This document shows, one piece after another, positions 37,401 to 50,500 of a DNA stretch of 64,000 bases. Made by a program: the position numbers and the translations under genes. The stretch is from the NCBI RefSeq assembly GCF_001949145.1, contig NW_019091427.1, positions 1,074,726 through 1,138,725 on the forward strand, read 5' to 3'. Origin of the DNA: Acanthaster planci. Its lineage: Eukaryota > Echinodermata > Asteroidea > Valvatida > Acanthasteridae. A model generated the notes under the pieces. It was not told where the DNA came from and ran no database searches. It saw only the letters and a list, made by a program, of their open reading frames with translations. Position 1 is the first letter of the stretch; every line of letters starts with the position of its first letter.

Positions 37401-40400
37401 AAGTGGAAATCAATGAGACCACTCAACATTGTTCACCCACATTTCCATTTTCTTCAAGATTGCCGAAGTACATGTAGGTAATCAAATTGTCAGAATAAAG
37501 TTAGCTCACTTTGCTCTTTGTCGTATAAAATCTTTTAGACTTGTGTTTTGGGATCACGGACACATCATTTTGAATTACTTGCACAGTCATGTGCATTATT
37601 AAAGTTGAAAACGGCCCAAGCCGTGATATGCATTCCTGAAATCATTGTGAGGTTTGTCATTTGTATATATATGCGCTTTGTATTTTTCAGTTGCCCAAGC
37701 GTTTTCTGCTCAAGTCATGAAAAAGTTACTTTGTTTTGACATTTCCTTTCATGTGTTTCTGTGCAGGTTTAGTGTTTCACTATCACCTGGTATTCACACT
37801 GTTTACATCAGATTGAGAGCCAAACAAACTCAGGTAGGCCAGCAAGCTTTGATTAGAAAACGTGACGAGTATTAATGATTTATAAACAGAGAAGTAGTGA
37901 TCTTATAGATTGGTAGACACGTGGACTTGCAGTCTAGATTGTATATACAGACTTGAATTAAAAGTTGTGCTGGGGACATCATTGGCAGAACCAGGTGGGC
38001 AGTTGGGCCATAGCACGTCCTGCCTCAAAAAAGGGGGAGGGCAGAAAAATCGAAAATATATATTTTTTTGAAATATAAAGAAACAATATTTTTTCCGAGG
38101 GAACAATTTCATTTCCCATCCCAATGCATGAAAGTAGCACCAAAATTTAGCTTCACATTGGCAAAGCACAAAGGCTATTCATGTTTTACTCCCCCCCCAA
38201 AAAAACATTGTGGTTATAGATCCACTTTAGTTGGAGACAGCCCAACAAAAGACTACATGACTTTCATGTATCATTCCTTGAAAGAGTAAGAATAGAAAGG
38301 CTCCCTTCAAGACAGCTGTGAATGCACATGTTTAAACAGTGTATATCACACGTCACAGCAGTCAACAATTGTTTTGTCATATCTCTGCTTTTGTTTTCTG
38401 AGAGCAATTAAGGGCGGTAAAGGAGTCTTTGAATATAAAGCAGTCCCTACATTATATGATGCAAGATATGCAACAAAGGGGCACCCCCCTCTATTGTGTC
38501 TTCTTTTGTGTTGATGGAATCTTTGGAATTCCTTTCAGATCTCCAAGGGGGGTGCGGTAGGCACAATAGCCATCACATTAAGGGTCCCCCTTTACGGCAT
38601 ATCGTGCAGGGTATCCCCTGCATTATCCTAAACACTGTGGGGGCATGTGCATTCATGCGCATGAAATATATTTAGGTATACAATTCTGAATTATACTAGC
38701 TCGTGAGAGAACAGTATTCAAGACAGAGATATAATTGCATTTGTTGTATATTGTGGCGGAACAGAGGTTGATATGGGCGTCAGTCTAACTCATTACTTAT
38801 TTATGCATGTGTTAAGTTGATCAATCAGCAATGCTTATGGCACTACATGTAGGTCTGGGAATTAGGACTTGCTTTAGGGTTAGTTCGCTGTTTGGTCCTC
38901 GGTTAGTTCCTCAGTTACATGTAGTTCGCTGTTGGGTTGTAGAGTGACAGGGTCACGTTGAAATGCTGTGTGCAGTTCATTGTGCCTTGTGTGCTGTGAG
39001 GTTGCTGTAGTATTGTAGGACGCTGCATCTAGAGCGCTGCGTGCAGACACACTGTATTGACCGGTACATGTAGGTGGAATGTTGGGTCTGGATTAGTGTG
39101 GGAACAGTCTTGAGTGTAGGTGGTTAATCCTTGGCTGAGAGCTAGTGGTACGGTATTTCGTTGTGAATGCTTGCCGTTTGTAAACACCATAGGTTGGATG
39201 ACAGCTGAGTTATCTATTATTGTCCCTTGAATAAATTGACCCTGGATGGTAAGGGTTATTATCCCTTCATTACATTAACCCTCACACTCCTCAGTCTTCC
39301 AACAGGTGAAGGATTGAGGAGTGTTAGGATTAACACTCCACGTAGATTAAACCGGTATGATAAATATCACTGTCTGATAGCAGTGAGAATCTTTGGTAAT
39401 AGTTTGTTGCTGGTGTTGGTCAGAAATGTGTGGATAAGGTTGAAAGAGACCTTCCAAGTCACCTGCATGATTTGTTGACCGGAGCAAGGTTTACCTTAGC
39501 AAAGATTATCATCAGGCCTTGAAATGAATGACGGCCATGACTGTCAGTGCCGTTGTTGCCCTTCTCACTGGCCGAGGTGCCCCACAAAAAATCTTTGTCC
39601 TCACAGACACTTTTGCCTTGCCCTATATTTACCTTGGCCATTGTGCCCTTTTCCATAAACATCCATAAACCTATTAAAAACAAGAAAATCCTTGTTTCCA
39701 GATGGTTGCAAACCCATTTAAAGTGCATTTCAATGTCATGCCAACCCAATTGGTGTGTCTTAAAAGCTTGCAGAATTTACGCACAGACGTTGCAATGTGC
39801 AGGGACTTCATTCGGACAGAGCCTTGCCAGCAGACATTTAAAAAGCTAAAACAGAGGTTGCAAACAGCACCTGTTTTGGCTTACCCCATTCCAGACAGTG
39901 ACTACATCCTAGACACGAATGCTATTGGAGTTTGAATAGGGACAAACCTCGATTCAGCCGTGTTTGCTGAGATGTGTAGGGTTTTGCGAATATTTAAGAC
40001 TCAAACTACAGCGTACGATAGAACTCCAAAGTCGGATGGGCTGGTTAAAGAGTTCAGTAAGACTTTGATCAACATTGTCACTGTGATGATTGAGCCGAAG
40101 AGGGTACAGTTTGACCAGAATGAGTGTCTGCGATACGCGTGATTGGGATATCTGTGTGCTCCCCAGGAATCAACTGGTGAGTCAACTAACATGAGATGCT
40201 CACCAGGGAGACAAAGTTGCCAGTGGACTCGATAGTTGAAGGATGAGGAGTGGAGGAGATCAAAGACGTTTCTCAGTCTGCTAACGTAGATATGCAGTGG
40301 AGGAGGGTGTGAGTAAACTGCAGCAAGTGAGAGCCCTCCCGAGGCTCTAAAACAGCTGGTCCTGGAAGGAGCGAGGACAAGGAGGAAGCTGTAAATAATT

Positions 40401-43400
40401 CAGGAAATGCCCTCCTATGTTACTCATTAAAGGAACACGGACTTCACACATGTTATTTGTAAAAATGAACTGCTACAGGAGCCAACCCCAATCTAGAGCG
40501 AGTGACATCCCCGTGGAGGATATTAGACGTCATCAATGCGAGAAGGTTGGAGTGGCTACCATGGAGATATTCTGAAACGCTTTCACATGGAGTGAATCTG
40601 TTGGATGAGGTCAGCTACCAGACATACTGGACAGCTTTGGATGCAAGCCAGTATGCCCTTGATCAGTCGGGAAGGAGCTGGACGCCGTGATCCCTGTATC
40701 TTGCATCTGCCAGTATGGTTGTATAAATGACAATTAGACCAGGCGAACATGTAGTACGTGTGATTGCTCTTTAGTTCTAAGTGATTTGGTGTTACATGTT
40801 AATCCAAGATGTCATTTTTTCTAGTAGGCCTAGTGTTTACAATAGAAGTAAGATTATAATAAGGTTTTGTTAGTTGTTGAGCATTACAACTACGTGCAAA
40901 ATTGTTGAGATAAATTAAATAGAAAGCTTGTAGAACAGAACATACATGCTGTACATATTTTGAATTTGTATAAAGGAATGAACTGTTTATTGGGCCTGGA
41001 TTAGTGTGGGAACAGTCTTGAGCATAGGTAGTTAACCCTTGGCTGAGAGCTATTGGAACGGTGATTTGTTCTTAATTGCTTGCCATCTGTGAGCACCATA
41101 TTGTAACGCCGGCGCGTCTGGCCGGTGGGGGCACCAGCTCGGACCCGCATGGAGTTGGCTGGCTGCCTCCACTGGTATGCAAACGGCCCGCGGTTTTCCT
41201 GCCTCGCAACTGCGCAGTCTCTGCCGACGGGCGCCATGTTTAGAGCTTGTCTGAAAAACCACATTGTTGTTGACGCTACAGCAATAAAACTGAGATTTCT
41301 TGACCAGAACAGCGATCTGTGACTGTGTGTGTATCTATACTAGCGTCGGACCCTAATCCGTAGGACACGCTACAATATATTGCATGATCGACAGCTGAGT
41401 TATCCCCAGGTTTAATTGACCCTGGATGGCCTGGTGAGGGTTGTAATCCTTTGGTAACACTCCACGCAGATTATATGAGAAATATTGCTGCTAGATAGCA
41501 GTGGGAATCTTAGCTTATGTGAGAGTTGCCAGGTGGTTAGGTTTACGAGGCATACTGAGTTGCCTTTTGAGGAATACTGTGTAAATAAACTCTTCGTTGT
41601 GCTTATGTTGTACCATGTTGATTGCAATAAACCTATTACACTGATTTATTGTCCTTGAAACCCTGTGTCACTCTGAGGTTTATTAAGGTTTCCCTGATAC
41701 CGCTATAGTCCTGCCTTCTGCAGGTGGTGGTATACTTCCACCAAATGAACCTCCCGGCTTTGTCCACCGTTCGTTAATTATCTCCCTTGCTGTAGGGTAA
41801 CTGCTCACCTTCTAGTACAATGTATAAGGCTAATAAATACAATGTATTTATGTGGGATATATTTGGTGCTGGTATTGGCATTCCGTATTAAAGACCTGTG
41901 CCCCATATTAGGTAACCTCCGCCATTATTCACGCCTACCCTTGACACAATGTTTCCGTATTCACATACAAGATATTTCTGTATGGGCTTTTCCATGTTAT
42001 GATTTGCATAGGGTTATAGTTACATGTAGGGATGCATGTAAATCAGTATGTGCTGTAAGCATAGAGGAAGTGACTAAAGAAAGTTAGTTTGACAGAGGAT
42101 TACTGCATATGAAAGGAGCTGTGCATCCTGCCGTAGAATAGAGTGTGGAAGTCTGTAGCAGGTTAGCAGTCACTTGTGCATTCAGCACAGCTGTAGTCAG
42201 GTAGTTACCATTGTATTGAATAGGACGGTGGGACTTCTTGCAGCAAAGCCAAAAATCTAGATTAGTTCTGGAGACTTCCATGAAAGCTACCCATTTAGAC
42301 ACTGTAGTGGTACATTGGGAGTTTATGAGACATCATTAGAAAATACATGTAGCTGCCGATGAAACATACTTTGCATGTTACCCGTACTTGATATGATGAA
42401 TGATATGGGAGGGGACGAGATATAGAGAACTACATGTATGTGCCTCATGTTGAAGTGATTGTTCTCTGGGAAAATCTGAGATGGTGGGAAATGTTCCCAT
42501 TGGGCTCTTTATTTTGTCATGACTGCTGGTGGGAAGTGAGAGGTGCATAACTACTCATAAATTGCTTGAGACTGTTACCGGGCTATTATTACTATTAATG
42601 TGGGTGATTTTAAATAAATGATCAAAATACTGCAATGGAAGGTGTAGAGACATAGAGCCAGTCTTTTTATTTTTTGAATGAATTGTACTTATATGTGGTA
42701 TCTGTAAGTGTGTGAATGCCTGTGGGCGATTGGTGTCCGAAATTACAGTAATCCCACCAGATCAGGAAGCTGTGGTCCCGAGCAAAATTGCTCAGAATGG
42801 CGCCAACTTTCTCGGGCCAGCCCCGGTAGAACTGGTTGAGGGTGGTGTTGACTTAGCCAAGAAAGGCTTGATGCTGGCCAGATCTCTGGTTGAGACTGAA
42901 GCTGATGTTTCGGATCTGTAATCCTGGAAAGGAGAAAAGAACTGCCTGTGAAGGGACAACCGCGGGAGTGATTGCCAGGTTCAGGCCAGTTGGAGGAGTT
43001 GGACGTGGTAGCAAATATGGAAAAGGAGCTGCCACCGTATTTGGAAGAAGGGATGCTGCACATGATCAGGAAAGAGACTCAGGCATCCCACTATCCATCC
43101 ACTGCATCCTCCTTGCCCTGCATGGAAGAGGGGGGCAAACACCATCCACTACCGGAAGTGTCCTAGTCTGAGACATACTAAAAAGTAGAAGATGAGAACA
43201 GTGGTGGCGAAGGTCTGCACCACAACACAGATATGGCTGGACAGAGAAATCTTTGGAACTGAAGATCACAGTCGAGTGTTCCTAAGACAAGTTGTTGTGG
43301 ATGAATCTGGCTGACCTGGGAGACTAAGTGAGCAACAAATCTTTAAAGTTTGCTTGTTTCTTGATTTTTTTTTGTTTTGACAACCTTTAGAGTTTTGTAA

Positions 43401-44500
43401 GAAGAGTTCTCGTTTTGCACACCAGTTTTGTTTTAACAATTAGATGATAAAATTTTGTCCTAATAGAAAAAATTGAAAAACTTACAACTTTTCAATCGGC
43501 GTATAAAGCAGAAATATGGACACCTGAAATGGTCCATAGATTACAAGTTCTCATTAAGGCTCTTCTAGATAAAATTTGTGGAGCTTGATGAATCAGCTAT
43601 CATAAAAATTTGTTGACATGTACAGTACCATTTTGACTGTTTATGTACCGGTATTCTTAAGTCTAACAAAATTGTGCCAACTGTGGATATTTACTGCCCC
43701 TTACACTGTGTACAAGATCAGATTGATGGCTGATGAGTGTATGAACCATGGCTGTATTAAGTTATGCTGTGCAGTACTGATGCGCTGGCCATACAAAGTT
43801 GCGTTTTGAATCGGTTACTGTTGGTACAGATTGAGCATTGCTTATTGAAGTGAACACTGCGGGTTCAAGTGAGCATTGTTGATACGGGAGCACATGCTTC
43901 ACACTGAGGTACATGTACATGTAGATTACTGATAGTGTGTTGCTGACTTGGTACATGTAGTACATCACTGACTTGGAAGCGCACTGCTTTCTTTGTTGTG
44001 CATTGCTTACGTTGTTGTGCATTGTTTATGCTGTGCGCATTACTACTGCAGGTGATGTGAGCAGTTGTCTTCCATTGTATTAAAAGACCCTGGTAATAAA
44101 GCAGACCCAATCAAGTCTCAATCATCACTGTATATTCCTTGATTATTGTTGAATAAATCATCATATTTGATATTTGTTGTGCCGACGATGCCGTTGTCTT
44201 GCAGGTTCAATTGTACTGTTCACAGAGTGTATATAATGTTACGTTACGTTATGTGGCAGATTATGTAATTGTACCTCACACGATTCTGTGTGTGACCCGT
44301 GTTTGACCCGTGGCCAAAGGTAATAATCAGTAGTCATGAAATTCTTGTTGTACATCTGGGAAATAGCTTGTAAGCTGACAATATTTCCAGTTATCTAGCC
44401 TATAGTCTGGAGGTTTCTTTGAAGATTAAGTAATGCTAAAAAGTCTATTTTAAGAAAATTATGTAATGAAAAGAAATTTCTTGGAGAATTGTAGACTATA

Positions 44501-44532
<32 letters not shown>

Positions 44533-47500
44533 CTCATACCATAAGGGAGATTTTGGAAGCCAATACTACCGTACACAGGCTGAAAGAAGCCTTTGACTTG
44601 TTGACTTCTGCACCATTTCAACCTGTGGTGGTGAGTCATCCGTGGAGCGACACTTGGAAGAAAGGTTCGTCCAGACCAAGTGAAGTGCAGACCTGAATTT
44701 GGTTCCAGAAGAGACAGTTTATCTATAAACTGAATCCAGTTCCAGTTTGTGGGAGCATCAAGTCCCATATTTGCGATGGTCATCATGCCCTCGCCATTTC
44801 GTCGGAGCCCAGTCATTCATTGGACGGGGTCTTCGTCCCCGTTGCAGCTTATTGTTGCACCGTCAAGGACTGAACTGTTTTTTGCCATCTGTGGAGTCCA
44901 GCATTCTTCACTGTAGTGCCTGGCAAGTTCTTGCCTGTCAGAACACCTATATGTAGTTTATATGAGATATTCCATATCATTGTTAACTAGTTCCAATCAG
45001 CACTTTCTCTGTTATTAATTTCTTTACATGCTGAGTGTAACGTTATCATTAAATCATAATTGTTTGTTCATGTATCAGTGAGATCTTGTTTGATTTCTTT
45101 GTTGCATCGGAGAAGATTCAAGCGTTAGAGTAATTACTCTTCTTAAATATTTTGAAGTTTTTCGGATCGTAACAATAATTACAATCATATTCGGCGGTAT
45201 AAAGTATTTCCTCCAAAGCAGACCTGCTCCCTTGCCTTAAGGTTGTTCTGAGTGGTCTCTCATCCGGGGAAAGCTTGGGTTTGGTGAGATCAGTTACACT
45301 CTAACAGGTGTGAGACTGCATGGTCCCAACAAACTTGAAGGTTTGGCCTAGGAAGATCCCAGTGCCACGAACTGACCAGATTTAAGAACTTTTCTGGTTT
45401 CACATGAAATTTTGACTCCTATGTTTGTTTAAAACCCTCATGCATAATGATAATGGATCTCACCCATGGTTTTGTCACATACTAGTTTAAGCTGCCCATC
45501 ACATTATTCCTCACTTATTAAATAACTGATTGAAAAGAGGTGACTGTAAGGCCTACGTATGAATTAAAAAAAGGTTAGACGGTAGATCGTACCATGTTCA
45601 GCATTTCCAAGTTGATAAGCCAAACTCCTCTTCACTCTTTCTGTCTTTGTGTGGAGAGGAAAAGTATTGCAAAGTGTGAACCATTACTTGTAGAAACTGG
45701 AACATTTTAGTAGATGGAAAGTTGACCTTGATGGCTTTATGGTGTTTCATAAACATGGCTAATGTTGGTAACAGTGTGTGGTTTTGCTGATTTTATTTAT
45801 TGTATTGTCAAAACTTTGTCTCACATAGATTTGAGTACAAGCTGTCGCATTTGTGCTTTTTACATGTACGTGTATGTTGTCATGTGTTTGCAGTTTGTGT
45901 GTTTATGTCAGTAAGTTTGAAATATTTTATTTTTATTCCTGACTGTTGGAAGACAGATTAATCAGGCTGTTTCTCAAAGAATTCAAATTTCATGTTGTTT
46001 GAAGCATGAGCGAATTCCTTGTTACTGTGAATGTATTTGATCAATATAAATTGTAGACATATTCATTTTCTACATGTATGTATGTACACACACAGACATG
46101 TACCTGGACTTCATATAGGAAGATGCTTCACATATCATGCAGCCCTGTCATCTTCAGAGATTTCATTGGAGTGTGCATCACCATTCAAGACAAATTGATC
46201 ACCCTAAGCGTTGTTTTCATTATCCATATGCGTGTTCTCTCTTCTCCTTTAAACAATGGCCTTTCTAACTGAATAGAGGCAATGCATTCATCAACTGATT
46301 TCCTTCCGTCTGAACAACTTAAAATTACCTGCAGGTTTTTTTGGGGGGGGGTCACTTTTGTTTTGTGTTGAACAGATTGTTTGTAAATTTGTGTTCTTTT
46401 TATGTGTGCTTTATGTTCTAAAGGTTCTAAAATGCAGTTTTAAATCAGCCGGTAAGTTTAATGCACATCCTTGTCAAACTTTTAATCATTCATAGCCAAG
46501 AGCAGCTATATATCTCTTTCAAACTTGAGCCGCATGTGGCCAGAGTTATTTGTGCGGCACCCACGTTGGACGTACAGGTAGTCCTGTAAAGGTTGCAAGA
46601 GCTACTGTTCAATTGAGTCACAATTTTTATACACTTTGCACAGTCAGAAACACAGTGTTCATTCATATGGTCCGCGTTATACCTATGTTAATTCTTGTGT
46701 CAAATATTGTGATTCATCAAAATAGAGAATACAGCTTTCTGTTGCAAATAAAATGAATCAGCGCATCGGTTTTTCTTAATTCATATGCAAAGATGCTGTA
46801 TCCTGCATGCTGCATAGATTTAAAAATGGTTAAAGACAATAAAATGGTTGTTTAAAAATTTTCTCTGGACGTTAATCTTCATGAAACCTGTTTTAGACAT
46901 GATGTCCTTGGGACATGTACCAACTTGACAGTGGAAACGGAACCCACTTGACAAAGGAAATTAACTCACATGTGGAAAATGAGTATCATTGTGACCTGCT
47001 GCATTCATTAAGTTTAGACTCAGACACACTAAACAGTTGAAAAGTAATTTTCTGCCAAACTTTGCTATTGATGAATAGCTGATAATTAAGATTGAGTTGT
47101 ACATGTTCAGTAGTCGTGATAGTGAATGTTTTTTTGTACTGCCATGTTTTAGGCTCAGAAACCTTTGAGGTTCATCAACCCACCATGCTGCCAGATCTAG
47201 TCGAAGGCCACATTTTTGGCAATGTCTTGGCTCTTCCGGTCACAAATCTACAGTCTGAAAAATGGCTCAAGAATATCCGGTAAGCTTTTGCATTCTTACG
47301 CTACGACTTGATTGCACAAGGCAGATTGGTAGAGTGTTTGATCTGAGAGTTGGATAAGCTGCTTTATGGTTTGTAAACTTGAGGCAACAACTCGTGTAGC
47401 ATGTCAATATGAGGGTTCAAGAGAGTCGAAAGAGGCAAGAGCACACTTAAGTTAGCGATTGACTTCAACCGCTTCGCCCCAGATGATGTGTCAACATGAG

Positions 47501-50500
47501 CAGGCCCCCTGTAATCCTGGGCATTGCTGATGGGTTAAACAGCCAAGCATGCGCCAACTGACCTCCAGCTGGCATTGTACATGTAAATGCTATTCTGCCA
47601 TTGCTTTTTACAGATGCACAAAAATCTGAAAAGTCTACAGGCAGATCATATGTTGCACTTGAATTTAGTTGCTGCCCACAACTGTCCATTATCACTCTGT
47701 ACGGGCTTACAATACCAGTACCTTGGAAGTGTTTAAACCCTGTAAGGTTGCAGTGAGAAATATTGGACAAGTAATGAACAGAGGAATCAGTCTTCATGGC
47801 ATTTGGCAGTATTAAAAGTTGGCAAAATAATACCTTCTGCGAGCGGTTAAAATCTTAGACTGCCAACTTCAACAGTACATCACCTTGTGCTCTTACACAA
47901 CTTGATATCTTGTTTGTATGCCAAAAACAAGTGCCACCCACTGTGCCAGTTTGCCAGACAAGGGCAAGATCTGCCCAACTACAAAGACACAGTGTTCAAT
48001 GGGAGCCAGTCTTTGATGATGGCACAGAACCTCAAGATCTTCACATTGACGCTGTTTTGGTTGTGCTGATCTAGATGATAACATCTGATAAGAAACATGT
48101 ATCTGCTTGTAATTCTTACAGGATCATAACCCTTGGTTTTGTTAGTGAATGTTTCTTAAATATCCAACCAGTGCATTTTGTCTGTAATGTGTGGCCACGG
48201 AAAAATCTGTTTGGTCACGGAGGTTGTCTCTATTCGTCCACAGAGTCACCATGGCAAGACAGGGCCAGGGGCCTCCTCTGGAGTTGCACCAGGTGAAGGA
48301 GTCAGGCCTACCAGTTAATATAGCTCCTGGTCAGACTCTACTGGTTGCGGTAACATTCCAGCAAGCGCCACCTCTCAATAATCAAGGATGCTCTGGTGAT
48401 ACATCGTGAGTATCTTCAGTGGCTTATACATGGTAGGACCATGAAATCAACGCCCCTGATGTCATGTATTTGTTTCGCCTCTGAGGCAGATCAGTGATCA
48501 TAGGGATAGTTGAACAGTGATTGAATGTTGCCACTGTACAAGCACATGCCGTGTGTGAACGTAGTCATGAACATTTTTCATTCATTCACTCCCATTCATG
48601 TGTGTACACATGGATGCCCATTCCTCAGGATATGATTCTGCATCGTCTCTTGACTTGGAACATTCCTCAATGTTCACATGGAACAAACGGTGTTTGTTGA
48701 TAGTTTAAAAAAAAAAGACAACCAAAAACCCCCTCGACAATAGAAACTAAACTGATTATGACAACATTATATTCAGCGGATGATTACTCCTGTTCTAAGC
48801 TCAAATTTTATGTACTTTTTTTTATGAATTCTAAATTTTATTGAGACCATCCTGAAATTTACTGAAATCCAGGACATTCTTTACCACTTGGCGATGGTGC
48901 TACTTTTGGCTGAAAATTTTAAGTTTCAAAAATGCACATACCTGCCAACTTCTGACTTTAAAGCCAAGAACCACTGTATTGACCCAAATCTGTATTATGA
49001 CACAGAGTGGATATTGCAGAGTGAATTTGACTCGTTTTGCTTGCTTCAATGATGCGCACCTCAGTCCTGCTGTTATCTTCTTTTATTGTAGACTGGTGCT
49101 TGAGGTGTCTTCCTCAGGAAGTGGTTCTCAACAACTCCCCATAACACTGAGGTGTCGCAAAGTAGGGGAGTCTTTTCTGTTTACATTCTTTGATCATGAT
49201 GGCTCGGTAAGTTCTTGCGCACTCTGCATATAGCTGCACTGGACTTTCTCTTTTTTTTCCCCCACATCAGAGAACTCGTCGCTGAAAGAACATAAAGGTT
49301 TGCCCCAGGTTTGTTTAAGCATATTTTAAAGACAGTCTCAGCTGAGAAAAAAAGATTCGGAGTGGCGCTGGAGATGGCTGTTAATGGTGTTTGTTCTGAT
49401 TTGCGACTGTTAGTTTAAATCTAGCTGCTGGAAACTTGGCATTGTAGTGAGAGATGTTACTCAGAAGTTGGAGAGTGTGTTCACATACATATACACACAC
49501 AAAGATGTGGTGGGTTTCAATGTGCAGTTGGCACAAACAGTAAAAATACCATCCCACTGTTGTCTATCCCTTCAGTATTTAATCGTAGGGCTTGACAGAT
49601 TTAAAGACTGGGTGAAAAGCCTACATATACTCGTTTCATATGAAACTTGACCTAAAACTTCGCATTTAAAAAGTGTGTGACATGACATGTCCGTATAAAA
49701 ATTTGAATGAATACTTAGTTCACTTTACTGCTTCAACTTTTTACCCGTCCTCTATTCTGTGAGTTTTATCACCATTGCAAATCTGCTCATTGATTGTTCT
49801 TAACCCCATGGAGGTCCAACATGCAGCTGCCATTCAGCCACTGGAAGATTGTCCCAACAATGTCTGTCCAGTAAGTACTCGATCATCAGTGATGAATACC
49901 ACCAAATTCTTGATCTACATTGCAGAAAGTCAAGCAAGTTTTACGTGTATATAGTTGTAAACCCTTTCGGAAGTTAATTAAAACTCTGTACATTTTTTTT
50001 CATATGGTACCAAAACATCTTTTACAGTTCATTGATTTGCTTTCATTATGCAGGTGTTGATGACTCTTCATGGAACAGGTAATTCGGGATAATGCATGGG
50101 TGTTGCAGAGAATAGAGGTTGTATATAAGTGTTCCGGGAAATTGTTATTGACTCTATGTCTTTGTTTAAATAATGTATATCTGCTGTGTTTGGGGTTAAA
50201 TTCCAAATGGCTCTGCTGGGTTGGAAAAGTGATATTTTTTTTCTCTGCACCATGATGACCATAACATCCAATCAGGTTTTATGGGTCTGCATACATTTGA
50301 TAAACTGATGAATGTAATCCTGGCAGGGTCCTGTTTTCATACATGTAGACGGGACAGTTGTCAACATCTTGTGATTGAATAGTCAGTGCCCATAACATTT
50401 TCTTCCTTAATTTTCATTGATGCATCACTTTGCCGTGAAATTAATCCCTAGGGACTATTTGAATTTCAAAGATATTACCCAGGGCTCATTGGACTTTTCT

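Noticed and set aside
48122-48296. AG-led frame encoding IITLGFVSECF.. as a longer exon 12
   Set aside because: It stops after 58 codons. The acceptor at 48241-48243 instead gives a 162-bp exon that is open and phase-compatible with exons 11 and 13.
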